64,000 bases of DNA from Sphingomonas oryzagri. GTDB taxonomy: Bacteria; Pseudomonadota; Alphaproteobacteria; Sphingomonadales; Sphingomonadaceae. The stretch lies in the NCBI RefSeq assembly GCF_029906645.1, contig NZ_JARYGZ010000001.1, forward strand, positions 1,111,208-1,175,207, read 5' to 3'. Below, piece after piece: positions 55,450 to 64,000 of this stretch. The translations under genes and the position numbers were made by a program. Within the stretch, counting starts at the first letter, position 1, and every line of letters starts with the position of its first letter. The notes under the pieces were generated by a model that was not told the origin of the DNA, searched no databases, and saw only the letters and a list, made by a program, of their open reading frames with translations.

Positions 55450-57738
55450 TCAGGGACAGATCCGGACAGGCACCGACTTGGCCGCCGGAACGTGGCTTTC
55501 CTCGGCATGATGCTCGACCGGGATCAGCACATTAGCTTCCGGATAGTAAGCGCCGAGGCAACCGCGCGGGATATCGTAGGGCGTGACGATCATGCCATTG
55601 CGCCGGCGGTGGACACCGTCGTCCGCGTCGCTTTCGAGCGCCACGATCTGTCCTTCCGCGAGGTCTGCCGCCGCAATGTCCGCTTCGTGCATGAGCAGCA
55701 CGTCGCGGGTGCCTTTGATCCCGCGAAAGCGATCGTGATAGCCATAGATGGTGGTATTGAACTGGTCGTTGGATCGCAGCGTGATTAGCCGATATCGACC
55801 ATCCGCGTCCTTGAAGCCCGTGGCCGATATGTCGCCCGGCGTCAGGAATTCAGCTCTTTTGCTCGGCGTCTCCCAGATACGTTCCGAGGCCTTGTTGCCC
55901 TTCCAGACCCCGCCGGGCGTGAACAGGCGCTTGTTATAATCCTTGAAGATCGCCGGATAGGTCTCCTCGATTGCATCGCGGATCGTCGAATAATCTGCAA
56001 CCCAGCCGTCCCAATCGACCTTGGGGTTGTCGTCGAGGATGCGTTTGGCGATCCCGGCCACGATCGCCGGCTCCGAAAGCAGATAAGGGCTGGCGGGCTT
56101 AGCCTTGCCGCGGGAGCCGTGGATGCAACTGGTCGAATCCTCGGTCGAGACCGCCTGGGGTCCGCTCGCCTGCGCATCCTGTTCGATGCGGCCGAGACAG
56201 GGCAGAAGATAGGTCACCCTGCCTGCGAAAAGATGGTTGCGATTGAGCTTGGTCGCGATTTGCACAGACACGTCGAGGCGTGGCCAAGCTTCCTCCATCC
56301 GTCCGGTCTCAGGTACGGCACGCAGGAAATTTTCTCCGAGCCCGACAAACGCCTTCACCGATCCGTCGATCACGCCCCGGCAGGTCTCGACGGTGTCGAG
56401 GCCTTTCTCGCGTGGCGCCTTGAAGCCGTATTGCGCTTCCAGCTTCTCGACGGGCACCAGTTCGGTCTTTTCGGTGATGCCGACGGTGCGCTGCCCCTGC
56501 ACGTTGGAGTGTCCGCGAACCGGGGTCGGGCCGGCGCCGGGTTTTCCGACATTGCCGCGAAGCAGGAGCAGATTGACGATCATGCGGACGGATTCGACGC
56601 CCTTGACGTGCTGGGTGATGCCCATGCCGTAGATCGCCATCACCGCCTTGGCCTTGGCATAGATGCGCGCAGATGCTTCCAGCTCCTCGCGGGCAAGGCC
56701 AGTCTCGCGCTCGATGTCCGCCCACTCCGTCCTGCGGATGGCGGCGGCGAAATCCTCGAAACCCTTGGTATGCTGGGCGATGAAGTCGTGATCGAGGATC
56801 GGCAGATCACCGTCCGCCTTCGCCAGATCGTCCCAGTCGATCAGGAATTTGCAGATGCCTATGATCGCCGCGATGTCGCTGCCGGCTCGCAACTGGTGAT
56901 ATTGGGTCGATATCGCGGTCTCTTTGAGCGTCGCCATCTCGACCGGGTTCTGAGGGTCGGTGAAGCGTTCCAGCCCCCTCTCCTTCAGCGGATTGAAGGT
57001 GACGATCTCGACGCCGCGCTTCCGACAATCGCGCAGGTCGTGCAGCATGCGCGGCGCGTTCGATCCGACGTTCTGGCCGAAGAAGAAAATCGCGTCGGTT
57101 TCCTTGAAATCCTTGAGCTGGGTCGTGCCCACCGGCACGCCGATCGCGGCCTTCAGGCCGACCGATGTCGATTCGTGGCACATGTTGGAACTGTCCGGCA
57201 GGTTCTGGTTGCCGAACATCCGCGCCATCAGCCCGTACATATAGGAGGCTTCGAGGCTGGTCCGGCCCGATGAATAGAAGACGACCGATTTCGGATCGAG
57301 CCGCTTCAACGCACCTCCGATCTCGTCGAAAGCCGCCTCCCATTCGACCGCCGCATATTTGTCGGTATCAGGGTCGTAGCGCAGTGGATGCGTGAGGCGA
57401 CCATGCTGTTCGAGGTCGTAATCCTTCCAGCCGCGCAGCTCGGTGAGCGTATGCTCGGCGAAGAATTCCGGGGTCGTTCGATAGCGGGTAAGTTCCCACG
57501 CGGTCGCCTTCGCGCCTTCCTCGCAGAACTCGGCCGGATGATGATCGGCAGGCTTGGGCCATGCGCAGCTCACGCACATGAAGCCGTCGGGCTTGTTCTG
57601 GCGGGCTAGCTCCCGATATCCTTCCGGTCCCAGATGCTCGCGAGGCAAAATGTCCGCCAGCGATCGGACAGAGCCCCAGCCGCCGGCCGGCCCCTTGAAT
57701 GGCTCGATCTGCGGATCGTCCGAACTCTGCTTGGTCAC
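55450..57738 (-). CDS. FdhF/YdeP-family molybdopterin oxidoreductase, copy 2
   Basis: A 762-residue protein, a near twin of the one at 15942-18236: by eye about 70 substitutions over 760 aligned residues, without gaps inside. All Cys and cofactor motifs agree (CVSCAWPKPADHHPAEFC, SSNMCHESTS). It is 79 bp ahead of the Act/caa3 operon and 50 bp after the GluR0-like gene on the same strand. Being next to a respiratory operon suggests electron-transfer or acid-stress work, but the substrate is unknown. Confidence 0.9.
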   Translation of the reverse strand: MTKQSSDDPQIEPFKGPAGGWGSVRSLADILPREHLGPEGYRELARQNKPDGFMCVSCAWPKPADHHPAEFCEEGAKATAWELTRYRTTPEFFAEHTLTELRGWKDYDLEQHGRLTHPLRYDPDTDKYAAVEWEAAFDEIGGALKRLDPKSVVFYSSGRTSLEASYMYGLMARMFGNQNLPDSSNMCHESTSVGLKAAIGVPVGTTQLKDFKETDAIFFFGQNVGSNAPRMLHDLRDCRKRGVEIVTFNPLKERGLERFTDPQNPVEMATLKETAISTQYHQLRAGSDIAAIIGICKFLIDWDDLAKADGDLPILDHDFIAQHTKGFEDFAAAIRRTEWADIERETGLAREELEASARIYAKAKAVMAIYGMGITQHVKGVESVRMIVNLLLLRGNVGKPGAGPTPVRGHSNVQGQRTVGITEKTELVPVEKLEAQYGFKAPREKGLDTVETCRGVIDGSVKAFVGLGENFLRAVPETGRMEEAWPRLDVSVQIATKLNRNHLFAGRVTYLLPCLGRIEQDAQASGPQAVSTEDSTSCIHGSRGKAKPASPYLLSEPAIVAGIAKRILDDNPKVDWDGWVADYSTIRDAIEETYPAIFKDYNKRLFTPGGVWKGNKASERIWETPSKRAEFLTPGDISATGFKDADGRYRLITLRSNDQFNTTIYGYHDRFRGIKGTRDVLLMHEADIAAADLAEGQIVALESDADDGVHRRRNGMIVTPYDIPRGCLGAYYPEANVLIPVEHHAEESHVPAAKSVPVRICP

Positions 57739-57788
57739 GCGCTGCTACTCCTAATGGGCGGGTCGGGGCGGAACGAAGCACCGTCGCT

Positions 57789-58877
57789 TCACTGGTCCGC
57801 TCCGAGCGTTTCGGTCACGAGCGCATTCCAGGGTTGGCCGTCGATCCGGCGAAGAAGGGACTCGTTGATCCCTTCACGCAGCTTCGACCCCTGAGGCAGG
57901 CCGAAGGCGTAATCCTGTCGGCCGAAATCGCCCGGAACCAGCTTCAGTTTTCCGCTGTAGCTTTGCTTGATGACATAGCGCAGCAGCGGACGATCGTAGA
58001 CGAACGCGTCGATCTGCCCCGACGCCACGGCGTCCAGCCCCGCCTTGATCGAAGTAAAGCGCTGGAAGCCGACATTGGTTCGGTTGAGCCAGTCTTCGGC
58101 CGCCGAGCCTTCGATCGATCCGACCTTTGCACTGGCGAGGTCGTCCGCATTCTTGATTTGGCCGCTCAGCCTGCTTTCGGTAAGCGACGAGGCGATCATG
58201 CCGGTGAACGTCGATATTATGATGATCGCCGCAAACATCCAGATCGTCGCGATCACGCGACCGGCGAGAGTGCGCGGAGCCTTGTCGCCATAGCCTACCG
58301 TCGTCATCGTGACGGCCGAGAACCAGAAACCGGCGCCGATGCCGCGGCTCGCCGGTCCACCGAATTGCTCGTCATTGGCCCGTCGCTCGGCCCACCAGAA
58401 CAGGATCCCGATCACCAGCAGCACGGCGACCAAAGCGAGCACGGCTTGAAGGAAACCCCATGTGAAGAAGTTCCGGAGGAGAACGAGCCAGGCCGGTGGC
58501 GACTTGCCGACCGCGATACCGAAACCCGTCGTGTAATAAGGGTGCGTGAAATCGATCTTCAGTTCGCGCCCCGGCGTTACGGTCAGCGCTCCGACGCTCG
58601 CGGCATATCGGCCCTGCGCGACGCCGTCGACCATGTCCGGCAGGCTGGTCTCCTGGAGCCGGAAGTTGAGGTTCAGATCGTGGGCGACGCCGCGCCAGAG
58701 GTCGATCGCCAGGCCCTGCCACTGCCCGTCCGGCCGCTTCATCGCAAAGGGCGGCGCCTCGTGGGTAGCGACGACGAGGGTGCCGGGAGACGAGTTTGGT
58801 GCCATCGGTGCCTGCGCCGCGACGGGCGACGCAAGCAGGGCGAGGATCAGAAGCAACACGGAGCGAAGCAACGTCAC
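57789..58877 (-). CDS. GluR0-like prokaryotic glutamate-gated potassium channel
   Basis: A 362-residue protein combining a ligand-binding domain of the periplasmic amino-acid-binder type (S1 about 33-125, S2 about 240-350, interrupted by the pore) with two helices (about 130-161 and 208-235) around the selectivity filter TTVGYGDK (192-199). A signal peptide (LLLILALLASPVAA) precedes S1. The T-x-x-R ligand motif of S1 (VTPGREL) is present. Such proteins are bacterial relatives of ionotropic glutamate receptors with potassium selectivity. It is the first gene of the run leading to the second FdhF/YdeP gene. Confidence 0.85.
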   Translation of the reverse strand: MTLLRSVLLLILALLASPVAAQAPMAPNSSPGTLVVATHEAPPFAMKRPDGQWQGLAIDLWRGVAHDLNLNFRLQETSLPDMVDGVAQGRYAASVGALTVTPGRELKIDFTHPYYTTGFGIAVGKSPPAWLVLLRNFFTWGFLQAVLALVAVLLVIGILFWWAERRANDEQFGGPASRGIGAGFWFSAVTMTTVGYGDKAPRTLAGRVIATIWMFAAIIIISTFTGMIASSLTESRLSGQIKNADDLASAKVGSIEGSAAEDWLNRTNVGFQRFTSIKAGLDAVASGQIDAFVYDRPLLRYVIKQSYSGKLKLVPGDFGRQDYAFGLPQGSKLREGINESLLRRIDGQPWNALVTETLGADQ

Positions 58878-59000
58878 ACGCCTCTCCCAACAGCCTCATT
58901 TGATGAGAGAACCTTCGGGCAGCTTATTGTGTCCGGGCGCCCGTGTTTCAGCGACGCATCCGCGGCGAGACTTGATCGTTCATACGGCCAGGAGATGATG

Positions 59001-59213
59001 ATGAACGACCCGAAGACCGAGGCAGGGCGACGCGCCAACGATCCGGTGGAACTGGAGGAGACAATCTCTTCCAAGGACCGGAGGGACGATAAGCCGCCGA
59101 CACCGGAGACTCCGCCCAAGTCTGAGATGGACGAGGCCGCCGCAGAGAGCGCGCCCGAGCTCAGGGATATTCGCGTCAACGGTAAGATCGACAGACCTGA
59201 CGGGAAGAACTGA
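59001..59213 (+). CDS. Small hydrophilic protein (70 aa)
   Basis: An AGGAG site precedes three tandem ATGs (58995, 58998, 59001); the last has the best spacing. The protein is highly charged and Pro-rich (DDKPPTPETPPKSEM) and likely disordered, without a family. It is divergent from the GluR0-like gene and convergent with the dihydrolipoyl-dehydrogenase-like gene, with its stop 5 bp away. Confidence 0.6.
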   Translation: MNDPKTEAGRRANDPVELEETISSKDRRDDKPPTPETPPKSEMDEAAAESAPELRDIRVNGKIDRPDGKN

Positions 59214-59217
59214 AATC

Positions 59218-60630
59218 TCAGCCTCCCGACGGCGTCCCCTCGTCGCGCGTTTCCGGCGCGGAGAGGCCGATCTGCTTACAGATCGCGCGCAGCGCGCGCT
59301 TCAATCCCTCCTCCAGCGTCGGGTGATAGTAAGGGCGATCGAGCAGATCTTTCGTCGTGGCCCCGCTCTCGATGGACCAGGCCAGCAGGTGTCCCAGATG
59401 ATCGGCGCCGGGGCAGAGCAAGACCGCTCCGGTCAGCCGTCCCTCGCCGGCCTCGGCGAACAGACGGGCGATCCCCTCCGCTTGACCATCGATGCGCGCC
59501 CGGCCCTGCTGGCGATAGTCCGTATCTCCCGCGAGAAGCCCCTTGCCCGCCCGCCGACCGATGAGGACAAGCGGTGGATCCGTGAACATGATCGAGAACG
59601 GCACGCAGCGGCGGCCGGGTTTTCCATCCGGATGTCGTGCGGCATTGGTCCCGGCAATAGCGCCCTCGGCAGACGCCTCGTGGAGAACCGGCCGATCCGC
59701 ATCAGCATCGCCCGCAATGTAGATCGCGCTCGTCCCGCAACGCATGGTTTCGCGATCGAACAGGGGAACGCCCTTGTTGTCGAGCTCAAGCCCGGCAGCT
59801 TTCAGATCCAGGTCACGTAGGTTGGGCGGCCTCCCAGCCGCGACGAGGACATAATCGAAGAGGCCGTTGCCGGCCGTCGCGCCCTTCCATTGCAGGGCGG
59901 CCTTGCCGTCTTCGGTTCGGGCGGCGATCTCGACGCCGAGTGCGATACGCATATCCTGCGCGAGGATCGCCTTGAGACGATCGGCGATCGTCTCGTCATC
60001 GATGCCGGCGAGCGTGCCGGCCTTGTCGAGCAAAGTCACGTCAACGCCAAGTCGGGCCATGGCCTGGGCAAGCTCCAGTCCGAGTGGTCCCGCGCCCACT
60101 ACGGCCAGCGTACTGGGGAGCTCCGGAAGCTCGAAGATCGTTTCGTTCGTCAGCACGAGATCGGAAATCGGCTCGAAGGTCGACGGTATTTCTGGGCGCG
60201 AGCCGGTTGCGACCACCACCGCCTTGGCCTCGATCGTCCTTCCGTCGCTCAGCATCAGGGAATGCTCCGCCACGAACCGGGCTCTCGATTGCACAGCGAT
60301 GCCATCAGGGAGTTTTTCAATCTCTTCGCGCGTGGCGCCTGCAAAATGATCGCGCTCATGTCGCAATCGGGCCATCACCTCCGCGCCATTGATGGTCGGC
60401 GCTGCACGAACTCCGAACACGTCCGCAGTGCTGGCGGCGTGCGCCACGCGGGCAGCGGCGATCAGAAGCTTCGAGGGCATGCAGCCGACATTGGCGCAGG
60501 TCGTCCCGATGAACTCGGGATCGATGAGCAAGGTCTTCGCACCCGCTCGCCGGGCGGCTCGCTCTGCCGAGAGGCCGGCGGTCCCGGCCCCAATGATCGC
60601 GACGTCGCAATGCAAAGCGTCGCCCATCAC
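59218..60630 (-). CDS. Dihydrolipoyl dehydrogenase-like pyridine nucleotide-disulfide oxidoreductase
   Basis: A 470-residue flavoprotein. GTTCANVGCMPSK has the redox Cys45/Cys50 pair after the FAD fingerprint VAIIGAGTAGL; VVGAGPLGLELAQAMARLG is the NAD site and YYHPTLEE carries the C-terminal His-Glu pair. It is more like stand-alone mercuric-reductase/LPD paralogues than a pyruvate-dehydrogenase subunit, as no E1/E2 genes are near. ATG 60630 overlaps the GST stop. Confidence 0.88.
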   Translation of the reverse strand: MMGDALHCDVAIIGAGTAGLSAERAARRAGAKTLLIDPEFIGTTCANVGCMPSKLLIAAARVAHAASTADVFGVRAAPTINGAEVMARLRHERDHFAGATREEIEKLPDGIAVQSRARFVAEHSLMLSDGRTIEAKAVVVATGSRPEIPSTFEPISDLVLTNETIFELPELPSTLAVVGAGPLGLELAQAMARLGVDVTLLDKAGTLAGIDDETIADRLKAILAQDMRIALGVEIAARTEDGKAALQWKGATAGNGLFDYVLVAAGRPPNLRDLDLKAAGLELDNKGVPLFDRETMRCGTSAIYIAGDADADRPVLHEASAEGAIAGTNAARHPDGKPGRRCVPFSIMFTDPPLVLIGRRAGKGLLAGDTDYRQQGRARIDGQAEGIARLFAEAGEGRLTGAVLLCPGADHLGHLLAWSIESGATTKDLLDRPYYHPTLEEGLKRALRAICKQIGLSAPETRDEGTPSGG

Positions 60631-61265
60631 CCCTCACCCCACAGGCGACGCACCTTCGCCACGGAAGACCGCGCCAGCATCCGATGGAAATGATCGTTCA
60701 CGTGCGACGGCAGGGAGATCTTGTTCGGCTCCGCCCAGCGTTCGACGTAGAAGAGCGCCGCATCGGCGATCGAGACGGTCTCCCCCACCGCATAGGCCGC
60801 GCCGGCCATTTGGCTGTCCAGAAGGGCGAAGGCGCGTTCGACGATTTCCCGGCCCTGATGCTCAACCTTCGAGCGACCAAGCCCGAGCGTTCCGTGAAGC
60901 GCGTCCTGCGGCTCGAAATAATCGGGTTTGAAAATCCGGGTGAAGCCCTGGCCGTGAATCGTCCCCTCGATGTAATCGAGGATCTCGACCATCCGCGTCT
61001 CTGCCTCGGCATCGTCCGGAATCAATCCTGCTTCCGGATAGGACCGCGCTATCCAGGTGCCGATCGCACCGAATTCCGTCAAAACCGAGCCGTCGTCGCG
61101 CAATAGAGTCGGCACCTTGCCCTTCGGATTGATCCGGAGGAATTCCTCGGCCCGCGTCCCACCGCCCGCGACGTCGATCTTCTCTGTCTCGAAGGTGGCA
61201 CCGGCCTCCTCGAGCAGGATATGGATGCCGATCGCACAGGTGTGCGGACCCCAGTAAAGCTTCAT
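60627..61265 (-). CDS. Glutathione S-transferase
   Basis: A 212-residue GST. The N-terminal thioredoxin fold starts KLYWGPHTCAIGIHILLEEA with Cys10 as in beta-class enzymes, followed by NPKGKVPTLL (cis-Pro) and an all-helical C-domain. It joins glutathione to electrophiles or acts as a peroxidase. First of a two-gene unit with the disulfide oxidoreductase, fitting redox or xenobiotic stress. Confidence 0.92.
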   Translation of the reverse strand: MKLYWGPHTCAIGIHILLEEAGATFETEKIDVAGGGTRAEEFLRINPKGKVPTLLRDDGSVLTEFGAIGTWIARSYPEAGLIPDDAEAETRMVEILDYIEGTIHGQGFTRIFKPDYFEPQDALHGTLGLGRSKVEHQGREIVERAFALLDSQMAGAAYAVGETVSIADAALFYVERWAEPNKISLPSHVNDHFHRMLARSSVAKVRRLWGEG

Positions 61266-61430
61266 CTTTCATATCCCTGCCATCCAGCGCCCATTCGAGA
61301 ACCCGCGACGAGCGATTTCGGCTCCGCACCTTCGCGAAGCCGGGCGCCGCGAAAATTTCTCCCGATCACGACGGAACGTCCCCGCACCGGTCGGATTGTA
61401 ACGGCGTCAGCCAAAGGGGACCGGGGCAAT

Positions 61431-62960
61431 TTGGAATTCAGATCCGCGATAGGGTTGCTCGGCATAGTGCTTGCGGCGATCGCGGCTCAGCTGAACGACG
61501 CTGTCCTCAATACCGCCTTATCGGATGTCGCGGGCAATATCGGATTGTCCGAAGACACGGCGACATGGCTGCAGACGTTGTTCATCACCGGCCAGGTGCT
61601 GGGCATGTGCTCCTCGCCGTCGCTCGGCATCGGACTGTCCTTCCGGCGCTTCGCCCTGTTCGCCGTATTCATGAATTGCTTCCCGGCGCTCCTCATGACG
61701 CTTGGCGGCTACAATGGCGGCGCCGTCCTGACTTTGCGTTTCCTGGAAGGGCTCGGCGCAGGCTTCACCATTCCCCTGATCCTGACCATCGCGCTGCGGA
61801 CGGTCGGACCTGGCGTACGGCTCTACGCGCTTTCGGTTTATGCGATGACGGCGACGCTCACACCCAATCTGGCCACCAGCTTCGCGGGTCTCTGGATCGA
61901 CGGTGTTCGCGACTGGCATTTCGTTTTCCTCCAACCCCTTCCCTTCTGCGCGCTCGCCGCGATCTGCATCTGGTGGGGACTACCGGCGGAGGAAGGCGAG
62001 ATCGACCGGCTGAAGAAATTTGACTGGCCGGGCCTTCTGTTCGTCGCGACCGGATGGGGCAGCCTGACAATCGTGTTCGAACAAGGCGACCGGTTGGACT
62101 GGTTCAACTCGCCGCTGATCATCGTGCTCACGCTTCTGGCCGCTGTCTCGCTTCCCGCTCTCTTCATCTCCGAGCGCTTCGCTAAGGTGCCGTTGATGAA
62201 GTTCAGCCTGCTGAAGGAAGGCAACCTCGCTTATCCGGTGCTGACGCTGATCCTGTTCCTCGTGCTGGCCCTTACCGCCAGTACGGTGCCGGTGAGCTTT
62301 CTCGAGCAGGTTCAGGGCTACAAGCCGCTGCAGGCGCACACGGTCACTTTGATCGTCGCTTTACCGCAATTCGTGCTGCTGCCGCTGACCGCGTGGATCC
62401 TCGATCACCGTCACATTGACGCGCGTTGGGTGAATACCACCGGCTATGTGCTCGTCATCGTCGCGTGCCTGGGCTGCGCCCAGCTTACCAGCAGCTGGAA
62501 TCGCGACCAATTCTACCTGTGGCAGATCGTCCAGTCGGTCGGCTTCGCCTTCATCGTGATGCCGATCCTGATGATCGCGACCAATGCCATCGAGGTCGAC
62601 GAAGCGCCCTACGGCTCGGCGCTCGTCAACACGCCGCGCGCCGTGGCCGAGGGGATCGGCGTCTGGGCGATCGAACTTATCGCGCGGTGGCGCGGTGGCC
62701 TGCATCGCGATCGCATTGTCGATCTGGTCGGCCAGAACAGGCTGACGCTTGAACAGCTCCACCTCCTTCCCACGACGGCGACCGAAGGGCCCGACACCGT
62801 CTATGCTACGATCAATGGGGAGATCACGCGTCAGGTCGCGACGCTGACGACCATCGACACCTATGTTCTGCTGGGATCGATCGCGATCGTGCTGATGATC
62901 GCGCTCTGGACGATACCCCACCGCACCTATCCGCCGCGCATCGCGCTGGCCGAGAGTTGA
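61431..62960 (+). CDS. MFS drug-efflux permease (DHA2/EmrB-like)
   Basis: A protein of about 509 residues with 12-14 helices. Starts with SAIGLLGIVLAAIAAQLNDA and has the DHA2-type helix LQTLFITGQVLGMC and loop RFLEGLGAGFTIPLILT. TTG 61431, behind AAAGGGGA, is the best start, but upstream starts are not excluded. It pairs with the HlyD-type gene eight bases on to make a tripartite pump. Confidence 0.85.
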   Translation: MEFRSAIGLLGIVLAAIAAQLNDAVLNTALSDVAGNIGLSEDTATWLQTLFITGQVLGMCSSPSLGIGLSFRRFALFAVFMNCFPALLMTLGGYNGGAVLTLRFLEGLGAGFTIPLILTIALRTVGPGVRLYALSVYAMTATLTPNLATSFAGLWIDGVRDWHFVFLQPLPFCALAAICIWWGLPAEEGEIDRLKKFDWPGLLFVATGWGSLTIVFEQGDRLDWFNSPLIIVLTLLAAVSLPALFISERFAKVPLMKFSLLKEGNLAYPVLTLILFLVLALTASTVPVSFLEQVQGYKPLQAHTVTLIVALPQFVLLPLTAWILDHRHIDARWVNTTGYVLVIVACLGCAQLTSSWNRDQFYLWQIVQSVGFAFIVMPILMIATNAIEVDEAPYGSALVNTPRAVAEGIGVWAIELIARWRGGLHRDRIVDLVGQNRLTLEQLHLLPTTATEGPDTVYATINGEITRQVATLTTIDTYVLLGSIAIVLMIALWTIPHRTYPPRIALAES

Positions 62961-62967
62961 GGACCCC

Positions 62968-64000
62968 ATGGCCGACGACGATAAGCAGGACAAGGACGAC
63001 AAGAAGGCGGATGAGCCGCCGAAGGCACGCTGGCCATGGATCTTGGCCGGCATCGTTGTCGTCGTTTTCGTGATCGTGATCCTGCTGATCGTGTTCTTGC
63101 CCCATCGGCGGGTCCGGACCGACGATGCTTATGTCACCGCGCATTACACGATGCTGGCGCCGCGGGTCGCCGGGCAGATCGACAGCGTGCGGGTCGACGA
63201 CAACCAGCCGGTCCACGCCGGCGATCTCGTCGCGACGATCGATCCCCGCGATCTCCAGACGGCGCTCCAGCAGGCCCTGGCCAATCGCGAGAGCGACAGG
63301 GCACGCGTCGACCAGGCGAGCGCGCAGGTGGCCCGCCAGCCGGCCCTGATTGCCCAAGCAGCGGCGCAGGTTTCAAGCGCGAGAGCGAAACTCGCGCTGG
63401 CTGAGGCCGACCAGCGGCGCTACGCCAATCTCGCGACCAGCGGTGCCGGCACGTATCAGCAGCACCAGCAGGCCGATGCCAATCTTCGGGATGCGCAGGC
63501 CAGCGTCGCCGAGGCCGAGGCCGAGCTTTCAAGCCAGCGCCATCAGCTCGACGGACTGAAAGCGGATCGCGAGGCAGCGGTCGCGCAGGTCGCTCGAGAC
63601 GACGCCGCGATCGCGCAGTCGAAGCTCAATCTGGACTATACATACATCGTCGCCCCTATCGACGGCACGATCGCGCAGAAATCGGTGCAGGTCGGCAATC
63701 AGGTGACGCCAGGCGCGCCACTGATGGCGCTGGTGCCGCTGCACGACGCCTTCATCATTGCCAATTTTCGAGAGTTGGAACTACGTCACATGCGGCCCGG
63801 CCAGCACGCACGCATCCATCTCGACGCCTACGACACCGTGCTCAACGGCGTGGTGGCTAGTCTTCCGCCGTCGTCGGGCGCGACCTTCTCGCCCATCCCG
63901 CCCAATAACGCGACGGGCAACTTCACCAAGATCGTGCAGCGCCTGCCAGTCAAGATCGTGCCGCTTCCCAACCAGCCCCTTGCCCGCCTGATGCGCGCGG
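62968..64000 (+). CDS. HlyD/EmrA-family membrane fusion protein (partial)
   Basis: The gene runs off the right edge; 344 residues are visible. A Lys/Asp-rich head is followed by one helix (WPWILAGIVVVVFVIVILLI), the barrel-sandwich half-motif TDDAYVTAHYTMLAPRVAG, long coiled helices with A/Q repeats and the second lipoyl half VAPIDGTIAQKSVQVGNQV. It links the inner-membrane permease to an outer-membrane channel, and is coupled to the MFS gene. ATG 62968. Confidence 0.9.
   Translation, partial: MADDDKQDKDDKKADEPPKARWPWILAGIVVVVFVIVILLIVFLPHRRVRTDDAYVTAHYTMLAPRVAGQIDSVRVDDNQPVHAGDLVATIDPRDLQTALQQALANRESDRARVDQASAQVARQPALIAQAAAQVSSARAKLALAEADQRRYANLATSGAGTYQQHQQADANLRDAQASVAEAEAELSSQRHQLDGLKADREAAVAQVARDDAAIAQSKLNLDYTYIVAPIDGTIAQKSVQVGNQVTPGAPLMALVPLHDAFIIANFRELELRHMRPGQHARIHLDAYDTVLNGVVASLPPSSGATFSPIPPNNATGNFTKIVQRLPVKIVPLPNQPLARLMRA

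Overview
The window reads as a chromosomal segment of a high-GC alphaproteobacterium. Protein style points to Sphingomonadales: many small family-less proteins, AGGAG-type ribosome sites, frequent ATGA/GTGA stop-start overlaps, DUF1810, DUF5818 and DUF2285 proteins. This is a judgement from protein content; no rRNA or tRNA gene was found to confirm it.

Left part (1-15.8 kb) is accessory and partly eroded: the tail of a CBS-domain protein, a MarR regulator, an ArsB-type efflux permease, small hypotheticals, an SDR/GH130-like pair, an orphan ClpP-like protease with a candidate EcfG promoter, a DUF1989/GntA-like haem N-oxygenase pair divergent from a Crp/Fnr regulator, and a LysR/SRPBCC/DJ-1 cluster. 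That cluster runs into a truncated Old Yellow Enzyme joined to the back half of an MFS transporter.

15.9-25.6 kb is a ten-gene minus-strand run, nearly all coupled by overlaps: GT4, GT2, MurG-like GT, acyl-CoA-dehydrogenase-like, PIG-L deacetylase, NodS-like methyltransferase, GT2, Crp/Fnr regulator, a 62-aa protein and an FdhF/YdeP molybdoenzyme. A 14-bp palindrome CTGAT-N4-ATCAG lies upstream of its first gene. The same box lies upstream of the GntA-like gene, next to the other Crp/Fnr gene, and the two regulators share a recognition helix. This is the best candidate for an undescribed regulated system.

25.6-44 kb mixes stress and housekeeping genes: deaminase/ferritin, FNT channel/DUF4126, an aldo-keto reductase scrap abutting a truncated DUF2285 gene, PPK2, AlkB, exonuclease III, a hybrid histidine kinase, an FAD protein followed by a DUF1543 gene whose only full-length start would be AUA, pyrophosphatase, AsmA and an MFS symporter.

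44.1-55.4 kb is a compact respiratory operon: Alternative Complex III (ActA-F) followed by SCO and a caa3-type oxidase whose subunit I has a YS motif typical of A2-type oxidases. Upstream on the same strand are a second FdhF/YdeP gene (about 90% identical to the first) and a GluR0-like glutamate-gated potassium channel. The window ends with a dihydrolipoyl-dehydrogenase-like/GST pair divergent from an MFS/HlyD efflux pair that runs off the right edge.
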